NCBI RefSeq assembly: GCF_014648875.1
Contig: NZ_BMRY01000015.1
Span: 1 to 64,000, forward strand
Source: Streptomyces parvus
GTDB taxonomy: Bacteria; Actinomycetota; Actinomycetes; Streptomycetales; Streptomycetaceae
Length of the DNA: 64,000 bases
Direction of reading: 5' to 3'
Each line of letters opens with the position of its first letter. Within the stretch, counting starts at the first letter, position 1. Under the pieces are notes generated by a model. It saw only the letters and a list, made by a program, of their open reading frames with translations. It did not search any database and was not told the DNA's origin. Shown here one piece after another: positions 50,882 to 59,976 of this stretch. The position numbers and the translations under genes are program-made.

Positions 50882-52246
50882 TCAGCTCTTGTACGCCTTG
50901 ACCGCTTCGGACTCCAGCTCTTTCTGGGTCCCCGCGATGTCCTTCGGGTTCTTCAGGAAGTCCTGGAGGATCTTCCACTCGCCCGCCCCGGGCGTCCCGC
51001 CGAACGACTGCGGGGCCTGGTCGGACATGTCGAACCGGACGTCGTCACCCGCGTCGATCAGCGCCTGCGCCATCGTGCGCTGCACCTCGTTCGGGTACGC
51101 CTTCAGGTCCAGGCCCTTGTTCGGGGAGATGAACCCGCCCGCCTCGGCCCAGATCTTCGCCGCGTCCGCCGACGCCAGCCAGGTCAGCAGCGCCTGCGCG
51201 CCCTTGCTGTCCTTCAGCGCCACCGCGGCGTCGCCGCCGGTCACCACGGGGGAGTCCGCGCCGACCGCCGGGAACGGGAACACCTTGGCGTCCGTACCGA
51301 TCTTCGCCTCGGTCTGCGCGATGTTGACGGCGACGAAGTCACCTTCGAAGACCATCGCACCCTTGGGCTGGTCGCCCCCGGTGAAGGTCTGCGTCACCGA
51401 GGCCGGGAACTCCGTCTGGAGTGCCCCGTCGGCACCGCCCGCGATCAGCTCCGGCTTCCCGAACAACTCGGCCAGGGTGGTCAGCGCGTCCTTCACGGAC
51501 GGGTCGGTCCACGGGATCTCGTGCTTCGCCAGCTGGTCGTACTTCTCCGGGCCCGCCTGCGAGAGGTAGACGTTCTCGAACCAGTCGGTCAGCGTCCAGC
51601 CGTCCGCACCGCCCACCGAGACCGGGGTGACACCGGAGGCGGAGACGGTCTCCGCGGTCGTCAGGAAGTCCTTCCAGGTCTTCGGCTCGCTCGCCCCCGC
51701 GTTGTCGAACGCGGCGGCGTTGTACCAGATCAGGGACTTGTTGGCGGCCTTGAAATACACCCCGTACTGGGTGCCGTCGACCGTGCCGAGGTCCTGCCAG
51801 ACCTTGGCGTAGTTCTTGTCGAGCTGGGCCTTCGCTTCGGCGCCGACCGGCTTGGCCCACTTCTTCGCGGCCGCCTGCTGGACCGCGCCGACCTGCGGGA
51901 TCATCGCCACGTCCGGCGGCTGCTTGCCCGCGATCTTGGTGCCCAGGAAGTTGATGATCGGGTCCTGCGCCGGGACGAACGTGACGTCCGCGCCCGTACG
52001 CTTCTCGAACTCGTCCAGCACCTTGGTGAAGTTGGCCTGTTCGGGCCCGGTCCAGACCGCGGCGACGGAGACCTTCTCCCCGTCCAGCTTCGGCAGGTCG
52101 ACCGTGGACGCGCTGTCCGCGCCCTTGCCGGAGTCTTCGCCCGACTTCTTCTTGCCGTCGCCGTCGCCCCCGCAGCCGGTGAGCGCCAGAGCGCCGACCG
52201 CCGCGAACACGACGGCGGCCCTGCGTATCGAGAAGGTTGTGCGCAT
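50882..52246 (-). CDS. extracellular sugar-binding lipoprotein of ABC importer
   Basis: A 454-residue solute-binding protein of the CUT1 sugar family. The signal peptide ends in the lipobox ALTGC (Cys25), followed by a Gly/Asp/Lys-rich spacer. The mature part shows VWTGPEQANFTKVLDEFEKR, PPDVAMIPQVG, WYNAAAFDNAG and GDAAVALKDS, a typical type I sugar-binding layout. The sugar cannot be named. It is first in the operon, preceded by a plausible promoter (52315-52343), and has a GGGGCAGGA ribosome binding site directly before the ATG. Confidence 0.93.
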   Translation of the reverse strand: MRTTFSIRRAAVVFAAVGALALTGCGGDGDGKKKSGEDSGKGADSASTVDLPKLDGEKVSVAAVWTGPEQANFTKVLDEFEKRTGADVTFVPAQDPIINFLGTKIAGKQPPDVAMIPQVGAVQQAAAKKWAKPVGAEAKAQLDKNYAKVWQDLGTVDGTQYGVYFKAANKSLIWYNAAAFDNAGASEPKTWKDFLTTAETVSASGVTPVSVGGADGWTLTDWFENVYLSQAGPEKYDQLAKHEIPWTDPSVKDALTTLAELFGKPELIAGGADGALQTEFPASVTQTFTGGDQPKGAMVFEGDFVAVNIAQTEAKIGTDAKVFPFPAVGADSPVVTGGDAAVALKDSKGAQALLTWLASADAAKIWAEAGGFISPNKGLDLKAYPNEVQRTMAQALIDAGDDVRFDMSDQAPQSFGGTPGAGEWKILQDFLKNPKDIAGTQKELESEAVKAYKS

Positions 52247-52314
52247 TCCTGCCCCGTTTCTTCCCTGCGCGCCCGGCCACGTCGCATGCCCGGACCACGT
52301 CGTCCGTGCGCACA

Positions 52315-52343
52315 GTCCTACGCCCGGCGCACGGGCCCCGCAA
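52315..52343 (-). promoter_or_regulatory. candidate sigma-70-type promoter of the sugar importer operon
   Basis: Read on the minus strand, TTGCGG (52343-52338), 17 bases, then TAGGAC (52320-52315). Spacing and hexamers fit Streptomyces housekeeping promoters moderately well. The 8-bp palindrome TGACGTCA lies upstream at 52384-52391 and could be part of a regulator site. No LacI-type operator is evident. Confidence 0.4.
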
Positions 52344-52465
52344 TACCGCCGGAGGGCCCAACAGGCTGATCGTGATCGCCTCGTGACGTCATGTCAGGGC
52401 ATGTCGGAAGCGAGGCCGGGCAGGGGTAGGAGCGGCTCCCTCCCCGAGGTCGGCTCCGATCGGTG

Positions 52466-55400
52466 TCAGGTGGTGAACGGCACCAGCGCGGGCAGCCGTT
52501 CGGCATTCACCGAGCGGGCCGCGCGCTCCAGCGCGCTGGCGAGCAGCGCGAGGTCGGTCGGCCCGTTGCCCAGCTCCCGGACCGGACGCCGGGTCGGCGG
52601 ATCGCCCATCCGCTCCCACTCCAGCGGGACGACCGTCGGCCGCAGCGTCGCCGTACGCGGGATGCGGCCGGTGACCCTGCCGCCCTGGAACGGCGTCACC
52701 CGGCCGTCCGGATGCCCCAGCCTGCCCCGGCCGGGGGCCGGTTCGTCCGGGGACGGCGGCAGCACCGGGGCGTCCAGCACGATGCGCAGCCGGGCCCCCC
52801 GGGCCAGCTCGGTGTCCTCGGTGCGGTCGGGGCGCGCGGAGGTGGCGACCAGATGCACCCCGAGCCGTCCGCCGTCCCGGGCCACGGCCTCCAGCGCCCG
52901 CACCACCGACCCGGCGGCGGGCCGGCCGGGGGAGCCGAGCGCCGGGGCGACCAGCGCGTCGAAGTCGTCGGCGAGGACGACGAGGCGGGGCAGCGGGGAC
53001 GGGCCCGGATCCGCGGACCGGGCGGCGGCCGGGCGCAGCCGCAGGGTGCCGCTGGCCGGGGAGTCCAGATCGCCCCGGCGCTCGGCACCGCTCGGCGGCC
53101 GCTGGCCCACGACACGGGGGGCGGGCCCCCGCTGGGCATCCTGCTGCCCGTACCGCTCGTGCCAGGCCGCGAAGTCCAGCTCGCCGAGCAGCTCGGCGCG
53201 CCGCTTCAGCTCACCGCCCAGGGCCTGCGCGAACTCCCGCATCCGGACCGGGTCGGACGCCACGAGGTGGGTGAAGACATGCGGCAGCTCCGTACAGGGG
53301 AGCAGGCCTTCGCCGCGCTCGCCCTGTTCGCCGCCGGATCCGTCGACGAGGAGGATGCCGAGCCGGTCGGGCCGGGCCGCGGAGGCGAGCGAGGCGGCGA
53401 CGGCCCGGAGCAGTTCCGTGCGGCCGCTGCCCGGGGGCCCCTCGATCAGCAGATGCGGGCCCTCGTCGGCGAGGTCGACGCTGAGGGGGCCCCGGGGGCC
53501 GGCCCCGAGCACGAGGACGGGCCGGCCGGCGTGGACGGTGGCGTCGCCCCGCTCCCTGGCATCGACGCCCGCATCGGACCCGGAGGCGTTCCCGGAGCCG
53601 TTCCCTGCGCCGCGCCCCGGCCCGGAGCGCTGGGCGCCCAGGTGGGGCGTGCGCTCGGAGTCGCGGGAGTCCAGCGGTGGGTACGGGGTGCGGCCCGAGT
53701 CGCGGGAGTCCAGCGGTGGGTACGGGGTGCGGCCCGAGTCGCGGGAGTCCAGCGGTGGATACGGCGTACGGCCGGAATCCCTGGAGTCCAGCGGCGGGTA
53801 CGGCGTGCGGTCCGGGTCGGGGGCGCCTGCGGCCGGGTACGGCGTGCGGCCGGAGTCGTGGTGCGGGGAGGCCGCCGTGCGCTGGGGGCCGACGCGCGGG
53901 CCCGCGCTGAGGGTGCGCCCGGAGTTGGGGCTGTCCAGGTCGGCGCGCGGCGATGGCGCGGCGGCCGCCCGGGGTGCCGAAGCGCCCGGCTGGGCCTCCG
54001 CCGTGGACGCCCAGCGGGCCATCAGCGACGCCGGAGTGGCGCGGGCCAGCCCCAGCTCGTCCAGCAGCCGGGCGGACGGCGGCAGCGCCGCGGTCGTCGG
54101 GCGGCCCGCCAGCGCGGCCGAGCCCTCCTCGCGCAGGGGTGCGAGTGCCCGCCCGAACCGCTCGGCCCAGGCCGCCGACACCGCGTCCACCGCGGCCACC
54201 GTCCCGTGCCCCGCGGCCTGTCCGCCCGCCGTGCGCAGCAGGCGCAACGCCGTGGCGACGTCGCCGCTCAGCATCGCGACGGCCCCGCACTCCCGGAAGG
54301 CGATGGAGCCGCGGCAGGCGGCCTCGTACGTCGCGGCCACCGGCGAGGTGGGGGAGGCGGCCGGGGTCTCGGCCAGGCAGATCAGATGGATCCCGGCCGC
54401 CGCGCCCGCCCCGGCCAGCCGCGCCGTGGTCTCGCGCAGGAACGCCGTACCCGGGTCGCCGTCCAGGACGACCACCGTGTGCGGGCCCGTGTGGGCGCGG
54501 GCCGCCTCGGCCACCGCGGCCCGGTCCAGATGCGGCCAGCCGGGACCGAGGGGCCCCTCGTCGAGGCGGCGCACCAGCTCGGCCGCACGGGCCTCGGCCT
54601 GCTCACGGTCGTACGCGAGGAGCAGCCGGCAGTCCTGCCCGTGCGTCGGTCGCAGATGCGGCAGCCACCCCAGCCAGGACCACTCGCGGCGCCGTTCCTC
54701 CAGCGTGCGGGACCGGTCCGTGGAGATCAGGACGATCTCCAGGTCGAACGGGGAGTGCAGCGCGGCGAGCTGTGCCACCGTCGCGCGGGCCAGACCCGCC
54801 AGCCGGGCGCGCGGACCGGCGAGCCCGAGCGAACCGGCCTCCCGCAGCCCCACGGTCACCGGCACGGCGGGCACCTCGGCCCGGTCGGTCGTGCCGAGCC
54901 GCACCACCAGGGCCTCCGGGTGGTCCGGGTGGCGCTCCCAGAGCCGGGGCCCCGGACCGAGCGCGGTCAGCAGCACGGCCGCGGGGTCCGGCCAGGTGCC
55001 CTCGGGGGCGGAGGGCAGCGCGGAGAAGGGGGAACCTGGTGAGGCCGGTGAGGCGAGGTGCCCGGCCCCCGACGGCCCGCCGACCGAAGACGCGGACCCG
55101 CCCGGGACGCCGGAGAAGCCCGCGCCGGAGCCGTGCCCGCCGGAGCTCCGTGACCCGGAGTCGTCGGCGCCGGTTCCGTACGGCGCTCCGTACGCCGCCG
55201 GGGCGCCCGGAGCGGCCGGAGTGCGGGCGGGCCCGTACGCGTCGGCCCGCTCGCCGACCCCGGCTCCGGCCGCCGGGCGCGCTGCCTGCTCGCCCTTCGC
55301 GCCGCCCGTGAGCCGTCTCGCCCAGGCGCCTATACCGCGCCGGGGCGCCGGAGCCTCGGCGAACTCCTCGCCGCGGGCGTGGGTGCCGCCGCCCGCGTAC

Positions 55401-56266
55401 GCGCCGCCGGGACCGGCCTCGGCGTGCTCCGGCCAGGAGGCCGCCTCGTCGAAGGACGGCTCCGCCTCCCCGTACGCCCCGGAGGGCCCCGCGGAGGCGA
55501 ACGGGGAGGCGGCGGGCGCGCCGTACGCGTGGCCGGGGCCCTGGCCGCCGTGGTCGGCGGAGGTGCGTGCGGCGGCGGGCGCGCCCGTGCCCCGGCCCGG
55601 GGCGGCGGCCCCCGTCTCGGCGCGGGTCACCCGCAGGTGCCCCTCGCCGTCCGGGGCGGTCGGCAGCGTCGTCGGACGGGAGCCCGAGGTGAGGCGGAGC
55701 GTGGACTCGCCGAGCCGCAGCAGCGCGCCGGGGGTGAGGCGGACCGGCCGCTCACGCACCTCCACGCCGTCCAGCGAGGTGCCGTTCGTCGAACCGAGGT
55801 CGGCGACCGAGACCCGGCCGTCGTCGGAGACCGACACCGCGCAGTGCAGCCGGGAGACGTCCGGGTCGTCGAGCGGGACGTCCGCGTCGGCGGAGCGGCC
55901 GATCCGGATCTGCCCGCCGTGCAGCAGATGGACACCGCCCGCGTCGGGGCCCGCGACCACATGGAGCTGGGCCGGAACGACGTCGTCCGTCGCCTCGTCG
56001 TCGCCGGGGACCTGGAGCGAGAGGACCGCGCCGTCCACCAGGGGCGGTTCACCCAGCGCGATGCGGTGGCCGTCCAGCCGCTCCCGCCCGGCGAAGAGCA
56101 CGACCGCCCCGCCGCCCTGGGAGCTCTCGGGCCCCGACACGGCGGCGGCCAGCTGCGAGGCCACGGCGGCCAGCGCCGTCCCGGCGGGTGCGGTCACGAG
56201 CACGTCGCAGGTGCGCGCCGGGGTCTGGCCGCTGCGCGGCGCGAGGACGGTCAGCCGGATCTGCAT
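52466..56266 (-). CDS. FHA domain plus EssC/FtsK-type ATPase
   Basis: A 1266-residue cytoplasmic protein. An N-terminal ubiquitin-like stretch (1-90) precedes an FHA phosphothreonine-binding domain (about 101-190, with IRIGRSADADV, SRLHC and STNGTSLDG). A long Gly/Ala/Pro-rich linker (200-440) follows. Next come an EssC/EccC-like first ATPase-type region (VTVGLREAGSLGLAGPRARL, WSWLGWLPHLRP) without a Walker A, a linker with four 13-residue DSRDSGRTPYPPL repeats, and a second FtsK-like module with Walker A GPPGSGRTE (about 940-948) and Walker B LVVLADDFD. No transmembrane helix is seen. ATG 56266 is chosen; upstream in-frame sequence passes the likely promoter. It is divergent from pkaA and may bind kinase-phosphorylated partners. 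Confidence 0.85.
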   Translation of the reverse strand: MQIRLTVLAPRSGQTPARTCDVLVTAPAGTALAAVASQLAAAVSGPESSQGGGAVVLFAGRERLDGHRIALGEPPLVDGAVLSLQVPGDDEATDDVVPAQLHVVAGPDAGGVHLLHGGQIRIGRSADADVPLDDPDVSRLHCAVSVSDDGRVSVADLGSTNGTSLDGVEVRERPVRLTPGALLRLGESTLRLTSGSRPTTLPTAPDGEGHLRVTRAETGAAAPGRGTGAPAAARTSADHGGQGPGHAYGAPAASPFASAGPSGAYGEAEPSFDEAASWPEHAEAGPGGAYAGGGTHARGEEFAEAPAPRRGIGAWARRLTGGAKGEQAARPAAGAGVGERADAYGPARTPAAPGAPAAYGAPYGTGADDSGSRSSGGHGSGAGFSGVPGGSASSVGGPSGAGHLASPASPGSPFSALPSAPEGTWPDPAAVLLTALGPGPRLWERHPDHPEALVVRLGTTDRAEVPAVPVTVGLREAGSLGLAGPRARLAGLARATVAQLAALHSPFDLEIVLISTDRSRTLEERRREWSWLGWLPHLRPTHGQDCRLLLAYDREQAEARAAELVRRLDEGPLGPGWPHLDRAAVAEAARAHTGPHTVVVLDGDPGTAFLRETTARLAGAGAAAGIHLICLAETPAASPTSPVAATYEAACRGSIAFRECGAVAMLSGDVATALRLLRTAGGQAAGHGTVAAVDAVSAAWAERFGRALAPLREEGSAALAGRPTTAALPPSARLLDELGLARATPASLMARWASTAEAQPGASAPRAAAAPSPRADLDSPNSGRTLSAGPRVGPQRTAASPHHDSGRTPYPAAGAPDPDRTPYPPLDSRDSGRTPYPPLDSRDSGRTPYPPLDSRDSGRTPYPPLDSRDSERTPHLGAQRSGPGRGAGNGSGNASGSDAGVDARERGDATVHAGRPVLVLGAGPRGPLSVDLADEGPHLLIEGPPGSGRTELLRAVAASLASAARPDRLGILLVDGSGGEQGERGEGLLPCTELPHVFTHLVASDPVRMREFAQALGGELKRRAELLGELDFAAWHERYGQQDAQRGPAPRVVGQRPPSGAERRGDLDSPASGTLRLRPAAARSADPGPSPLPRLVVLADDFDALVAPALGSPGRPAAGSVVRALEAVARDGGRLGVHLVATSARPDRTEDTELARGARLRIVLDAPVLPPSPDEPAPGRGRLGHPDGRVTPFQGGRVTGRIPRTATLRPTVVPLEWERMGDPPTRRPVRELGNGPTDLALLASALERAARSVNAERLPALVPFTT
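53658..53813 (-). repeat. 4 x 39-bp coding tandem repeat in the FHA/ATPase gene
   Basis: Units start at 53658, 53697, 53736 and 53775. The first two are nearly identical; the third and fourth carry several synonymous-looking changes. Each encodes 13 residues (DSRDSGRTPYPPL register) in the linker before the C-terminal ATPase. A partial fifth unit follows. Confidence 0.9.
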
Positions 56267-56738
56267 CGCCGTCAGCGGTCCCTTCTGCGCGGGGTGCCCG
56301 GCCGGGGAAACGCCCTGTGATTCCCCCCACCCGGCACGGACACGTCGTCCGTACAGGTCGTCACGGACCGTGGAACTCCGAGCCCACAGATCCGTGCTGG
56401 AGGCATCCTCGCACCTGCCACTGACAACACGCCCGGCGGTCACCTTTAAATGATCTTGAATGGTCGGCTGTGGGCGCAAAAGTGCCTGCTTGCGTCCGGA
56501 TCCCGTCGCTCGGGGTGGTTTCCCGGGAGTTGTCCGCCGCACACCGGGTGGAAACCCGCACCGGATCACCGAACGTCTGACCGGCCTGTGATCAGCTGTC
56601 CGGCAACCTTCCGCCGGGTCTCCGCGTCTTCCCTCGAAACGCGAGCCCCCGGTGCCCCGTTCGGCGGCATTACAGTGGGCCGGAACATTCGGGCGGGCCG
56701 GGGGGACCGCAAGCCACGATCAGCAGGGAGCGCATGAC
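56267..56738. other. 472-base divergent region, FHA/ATPase gene / pkaA
   Basis: No gene is supported. It contains the PafBC-like element at 56405-56427 (minus) directing the FHA/ATPase gene, an AT-rich island around 56441-56462 (ctttaaatgatcttgaat), and a -10-like TACAGT at 56671-56676 that could serve pkaA, although I find no good -35 for it. Confidence 0.4.
56405..56427 (-). promoter_or_regulatory. PafBC-like promoter element upstream of the FHA/ATPase gene
   Basis: Read on the minus strand, TTGTCAGTG (56427-56419), eight bases, then GAGGAT (56410-56405). The upstream half is a perfect match to the actinobacterial LexA-independent DNA-damage motif (tTGTCRgtg-N8-TAnnnT); the -10 differs at its first base (G for T). 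It would start transcription about 130 bases before the ATG at 56266. Confidence 0.5.
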
Positions 56739-58433
56739 GTGCGGCCGGTAGGCAGCAAGTACCTGCTCGAGGAGCCGCTCGGGCGCGGCGCCACGGGCAC
56801 CGTCTGGCGAGCCCGCCAGCGGGAGACCGCGGGCGCCGAGGCAGCCGTCGCGGGTCAGCCCGGCGAGACCGTGGCCATCAAGGTCCTCAAGGAGGAGCTG
56901 GCCAACGACGCCGACGTGGTGATGCGGTTCCTGCGGGAGCGCTCCGTCCTGCTGCGGCTCACGCACCCGAACATCGTGCGCACCCGGGACCTCGTCGTCG
57001 AGGGCGATCTCCTCGCCCTGGTCATGGACCTGATCGACGGCCCCGACCTGCACCGCTACCTCCGCGAGAACGGCCCGCTCACCCCGGTCGCCGCCGCCCT
57101 GCTCACCGCGCAGATCGCGGACGCGCTCGCCGCCAGCCACGCCGACGGCGTCGTCCACCGCGACCTCAAGCCCGCCAACGTGCTCCTCGACGAGCGCGAC
57201 GGCGGCATGACCCCGATGCTCACCGACTTCGGCATCGCGCGCCTGGCCGACTCCCCGGGCCTGACCCGGACCCACGAGTTCGTCGGCACGCCCGCCTATG
57301 TGGCGCCGGAGTCCGCCGAGGGCCGCCCGCAGACCTCCGCCGTCGACGTCTACGGCGCGGGCATCCTGCTGTACGAGCTGGTCACCGGCCGTCCGCCGTT
57401 CGCCGGGGGCACCGCACTCGAAGTCCTGCACCGGCACCTCAGCGAGGAGCCCCGCCGGCCCTCCACCGTCCCCGGACCGCTGTGGACGGTCATAGAGCGC
57501 TGTCTGAGCAAGGACCCGGACCGCCGGCCCAGCGCCGAGAACCTGGCCCGCGGTCTGCGTACGGTCGCCCCGGGCATCGGAGTCCACGCGAACTCCGCCC
57601 AGATCGCCGCCGCCGAAGGGGTGGGCGCCCTGCTCGCTCCCGACCCGGCGCCCACGGCCGTCCCGGAGACCCCGGGCGCGGCCGACCCCACGCAGGTGCT
57701 GCCGGGCAACGCGGGCTCCTACGACCCCGCGGCGGCCACCAGCGTGCTCCCGCAGACCGGCCCCGGGGGCCAGGGCGGCCCCGGTCAGGGGCCCGGTGGC
57801 CACGCCGACCCGACCGCCGTCATGCCGCCCGTGCCGCAGCGCCCCGACGGGCCGCCGCAGCCGGACGGACCGCACCCCTGGCAGTCGCAGCTCCAGGCGG
57901 CCCGCGACCGCAACGAGCAGACCCAGGTGCAGTACCTGGACCCGAGCCAGGACCCGCTGCGCCGCCGCCCCCAGCGCCAGCAGCCGCCGCAGCAGCCTCC
58001 CCAGCGGCAGCAGCAGCCGGCGCAGCGCAGGCAGCAGCCGCTCCAGCAGCAGTACCCGTACCAACAGCAGCAACAGCAGCAACAGCAGCCGCAGCGCTAC
58101 CAGCAGCCGCAGCAGCCCCAGCGGCAGCAGTACGCGCCCCCGCAGCCGCAGCAGCCCCAGCAGCCGGCCGCCCGACCGCCGCGCGAGCCGCGTCCGCCGC
58201 GGCAGCGCAGCGCCAACCCGATGCGCATCCCGGGGCTCGGCTGCCTCAAGGGCTGCCTGTTCACCCTGGTCCTCCTGATCGTCGCCGGCTGGCTGATCTG
58301 GGAGCTGACCCCGCTCCAGGACTGGGTGGCCCAGGGCAAGGGCTACTGGGAAGCGATCGGCGACGCGGTCGGTACGGTCACCGACTGGTTCTCCAAGCTC
58401 GGTGACAGCGCCGAAGGCTCGGGCGGGGCCTGA
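56739..58433 (+). CDS. pkaA: Ser/Thr protein kinase PkaA
   Basis: A 564-residue Hanks-type kinase. The kinase domain (about 8-270) has the Gly loop LGRGATGTVW, Lys48 in VAIKVL, catalytic Asp141 in VVHRDLKPANVLL, Asp162 in TDFGIARL and the activation-loop end GTPAYVAPE. A long Pro/Gln-rich linker (about 370-500, with Gln runs) leads to one transmembrane helix (LFTLVLLIVAGWLIWEL) and a 40-residue extracytoplasmic tail without PASTA repeats. The GTG at 56739 follows AGGGAG at eight bases. The order pkaA-pkaB matches the S. coelicolor pair. Confidence 0.93.
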   Translation: MRPVGSKYLLEEPLGRGATGTVWRARQRETAGAEAAVAGQPGETVAIKVLKEELANDADVVMRFLRERSVLLRLTHPNIVRTRDLVVEGDLLALVMDLIDGPDLHRYLRENGPLTPVAAALLTAQIADALAASHADGVVHRDLKPANVLLDERDGGMTPMLTDFGIARLADSPGLTRTHEFVGTPAYVAPESAEGRPQTSAVDVYGAGILLYELVTGRPPFAGGTALEVLHRHLSEEPRRPSTVPGPLWTVIERCLSKDPDRRPSAENLARGLRTVAPGIGVHANSAQIAAAEGVGALLAPDPAPTAVPETPGAADPTQVLPGNAGSYDPAAATSVLPQTGPGGQGGPGQGPGGHADPTAVMPPVPQRPDGPPQPDGPHPWQSQLQAARDRNEQTQVQYLDPSQDPLRRRPQRQQPPQQPPQRQQQPAQRRQQPLQQQYPYQQQQQQQQQPQRYQQPQQPQRQQYAPPQPQQPQQPAARPPREPRPPRQRSANPMRIPGLGCLKGCLFTLVLLIVAGWLIWELTPLQDWVAQGKGYWEAIGDAVGTVTDWFSKLGDSAEGSGGA

Positions 58434-58442
58434 ACCGTCGGC

Positions 58443-58524
58443 GGGGCCCCGACCGGTCGGGGCCCCAGGACCTGCAACGCTGTCTCTTTGTCGACTTCTC
58501 CGGGCCCATTCCGCCCGGAGAAGT
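58443..58524 (+). terminator. two hairpins between pkaA and pkaB
   Basis: The first is a 24-bp perfect palindrome, ggggccccgacc / ggtcggggcccc (58443-58466), ten bases after pkaA. The second is a perfect 12-bp stem acttctccgggc / gcccggagaagt with a 7-base loop (58494-58524). They may terminate or attenuate pkaA transcripts before pkaB. Confidence 0.6.
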
Positions 58525-58615
58525 GAAGGTCGGTGCCATCCTGGGCGCGTGACACCCCGAACGCCGCGTAACTTTGTCGACCGGGGGTCCACCGCCAGCC
58601 GCTGAGGGAGCAGTC

Positions 58616-59860
58616 TTGGCACGGAATATCGGCAGCCGGTACACGGCCCACCAGATCCTGGGGCGCGGCAGCGCCGGCACGGTATGGCTCGGCGAAGGGC
58701 CCGAGGGCCCGGTCGCCATCAAGCTGCTCCGTGAGGACCTCGCGTCCGACCAGGAGCTCGTGGGCCGCTTCGTGCAGGAGCGCACCGCCCTGCTCGGACT
58801 TGACCACCCGCACGTGGTCGCCGTCCGGGACCTCGTCGTGGACGGCAACGACCTCGCCCTGGTCATGACGCTCGTACGCGGAACCGACCTGCGTACCCGC
58901 CTGGACCGCGAGCGCCGCCTCGCCCCCGAGGCCGCCGTCGCGATCATCGCGGACGTCGCCGACGGACTGGCCGCCGCGCACAAGGCCCAGATCGTCCACC
59001 GGGACGTCAAGCCGGAGAACATCCTGCTCGACATGGAGGGCCCGCTCGGCCCCGGCGGTGCCCACCCCGCCCTGCTCACCGACTTCGGCGTCGCCAAGCT
59101 GATCGACACCCCGCGCCGCACCAAGGCCACGAAGATCATCGGTACGCCGGACTATCTGGCCCCCGAGATCGTCGAGGGCCTCCCGCCGCGCGCCGCCGTC
59201 GACATCTACGCCCTGGCGACCGTGCTGTACGAGCTGCTCGCCGGGTTCACGCCCTTCGGCGGCGGCCACCCCGGCGCGGTCCTGCGCCGCCATGTCACCG
59301 AGACCGTCGTCCCGCTGCCCGGCATCCCCGAGGAGCTCTGGCAGCTCCTGGTCCAGTGCCTGGCCAAGGCCCCCGCCTCCCGGCTGCGCGCCTCGGAGCT
59401 GGCCGTACGGCTGCGCGACCTGCTGCCCCTGCTGGCGGGGATACCGCCGCTGGAGGTGGACGAGCCGGGCCCGGAGGAGAGCGAGCAGGCCCCGGCCTAC
59501 GACGAGCAGCAGTACACCCCGGCCGCCGACGAGCCCCGCCGCCGCGGCGCGGTCCCGCTGGTGCCCGGCTCCGCCCCCGACTCCAACCGGGACACCCACA
59601 CGAGCATGCGCGTCCCGGCCCCGGACGAGCTGGCGGGCGGCCCCCTCGGCACGGCCCGCGCGCCCCGCGCCCCGGGCCGGCCCCGGCCCGGCTCCGCCCG
59701 GAACAAGGCGGCGTCCGTCCGCAAGCGCCGCATCACGCTGGGTGCCGCCGCCGTGCTCCTCTGTGCGGCCGTCGCGGTCGGCGGGTGGCTGGCCACCGGG
59801 GGCGGCGACGAGGGCGGGACGCCCCAGGACAGCGAGAACTCGGCCCCGGCGAGCCCGTGA
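58616..59860 (+). CDS. pkaB: Ser/Thr protein kinase PkaB
   Basis: A 414-residue Hanks-type kinase. Kinase domain: LGRGSAGTVW, Lys36 in VAIKLL, catalytic Asp130 in IVHRDVKPENILL, Asp156 in LTDFGVAKL, GTPDYLAPE. A charged/Pro-rich linker leads to a single C-terminal transmembrane helix (ITLGAAAVLLCAAVAVGGWL, about 376-395) and a short tail. The likely start is TTG 58616, five bases after GAGGGAG; an in-frame GTG at 58574 has no such site. It lies 182 bases after pkaA with two strong hairpins between. Confidence 0.92.
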   Translation: MARNIGSRYTAHQILGRGSAGTVWLGEGPEGPVAIKLLREDLASDQELVGRFVQERTALLGLDHPHVVAVRDLVVDGNDLALVMTLVRGTDLRTRLDRERRLAPEAAVAIIADVADGLAAAHKAQIVHRDVKPENILLDMEGPLGPGGAHPALLTDFGVAKLIDTPRRTKATKIIGTPDYLAPEIVEGLPPRAAVDIYALATVLYELLAGFTPFGGGHPGAVLRRHVTETVVPLPGIPEELWQLLVQCLAKAPASRLRASELAVRLRDLLPLLAGIPPLEVDEPGPEESEQAPAYDEQQYTPAADEPRRRGAVPLVPGSAPDSNRDTHTSMRVPAPDELAGGPLGTARAPRAPGRPRPGSARNKAASVRKRRITLGAAAVLLCAAVAVGGWLATGGGDEGGTPQDSENSAPASP

Positions 59861-59976
59861 GCGCACGGTGAGCGCGGTGCGGGCGCACCCCTGCCCCGGG
59901 CCGGATTCCTGGCCGGATCCCGGGCCGGTTCCCGGGTGAGGGCAAGCTTCACCCGCCCAGCCGTTACGCTGGACCC

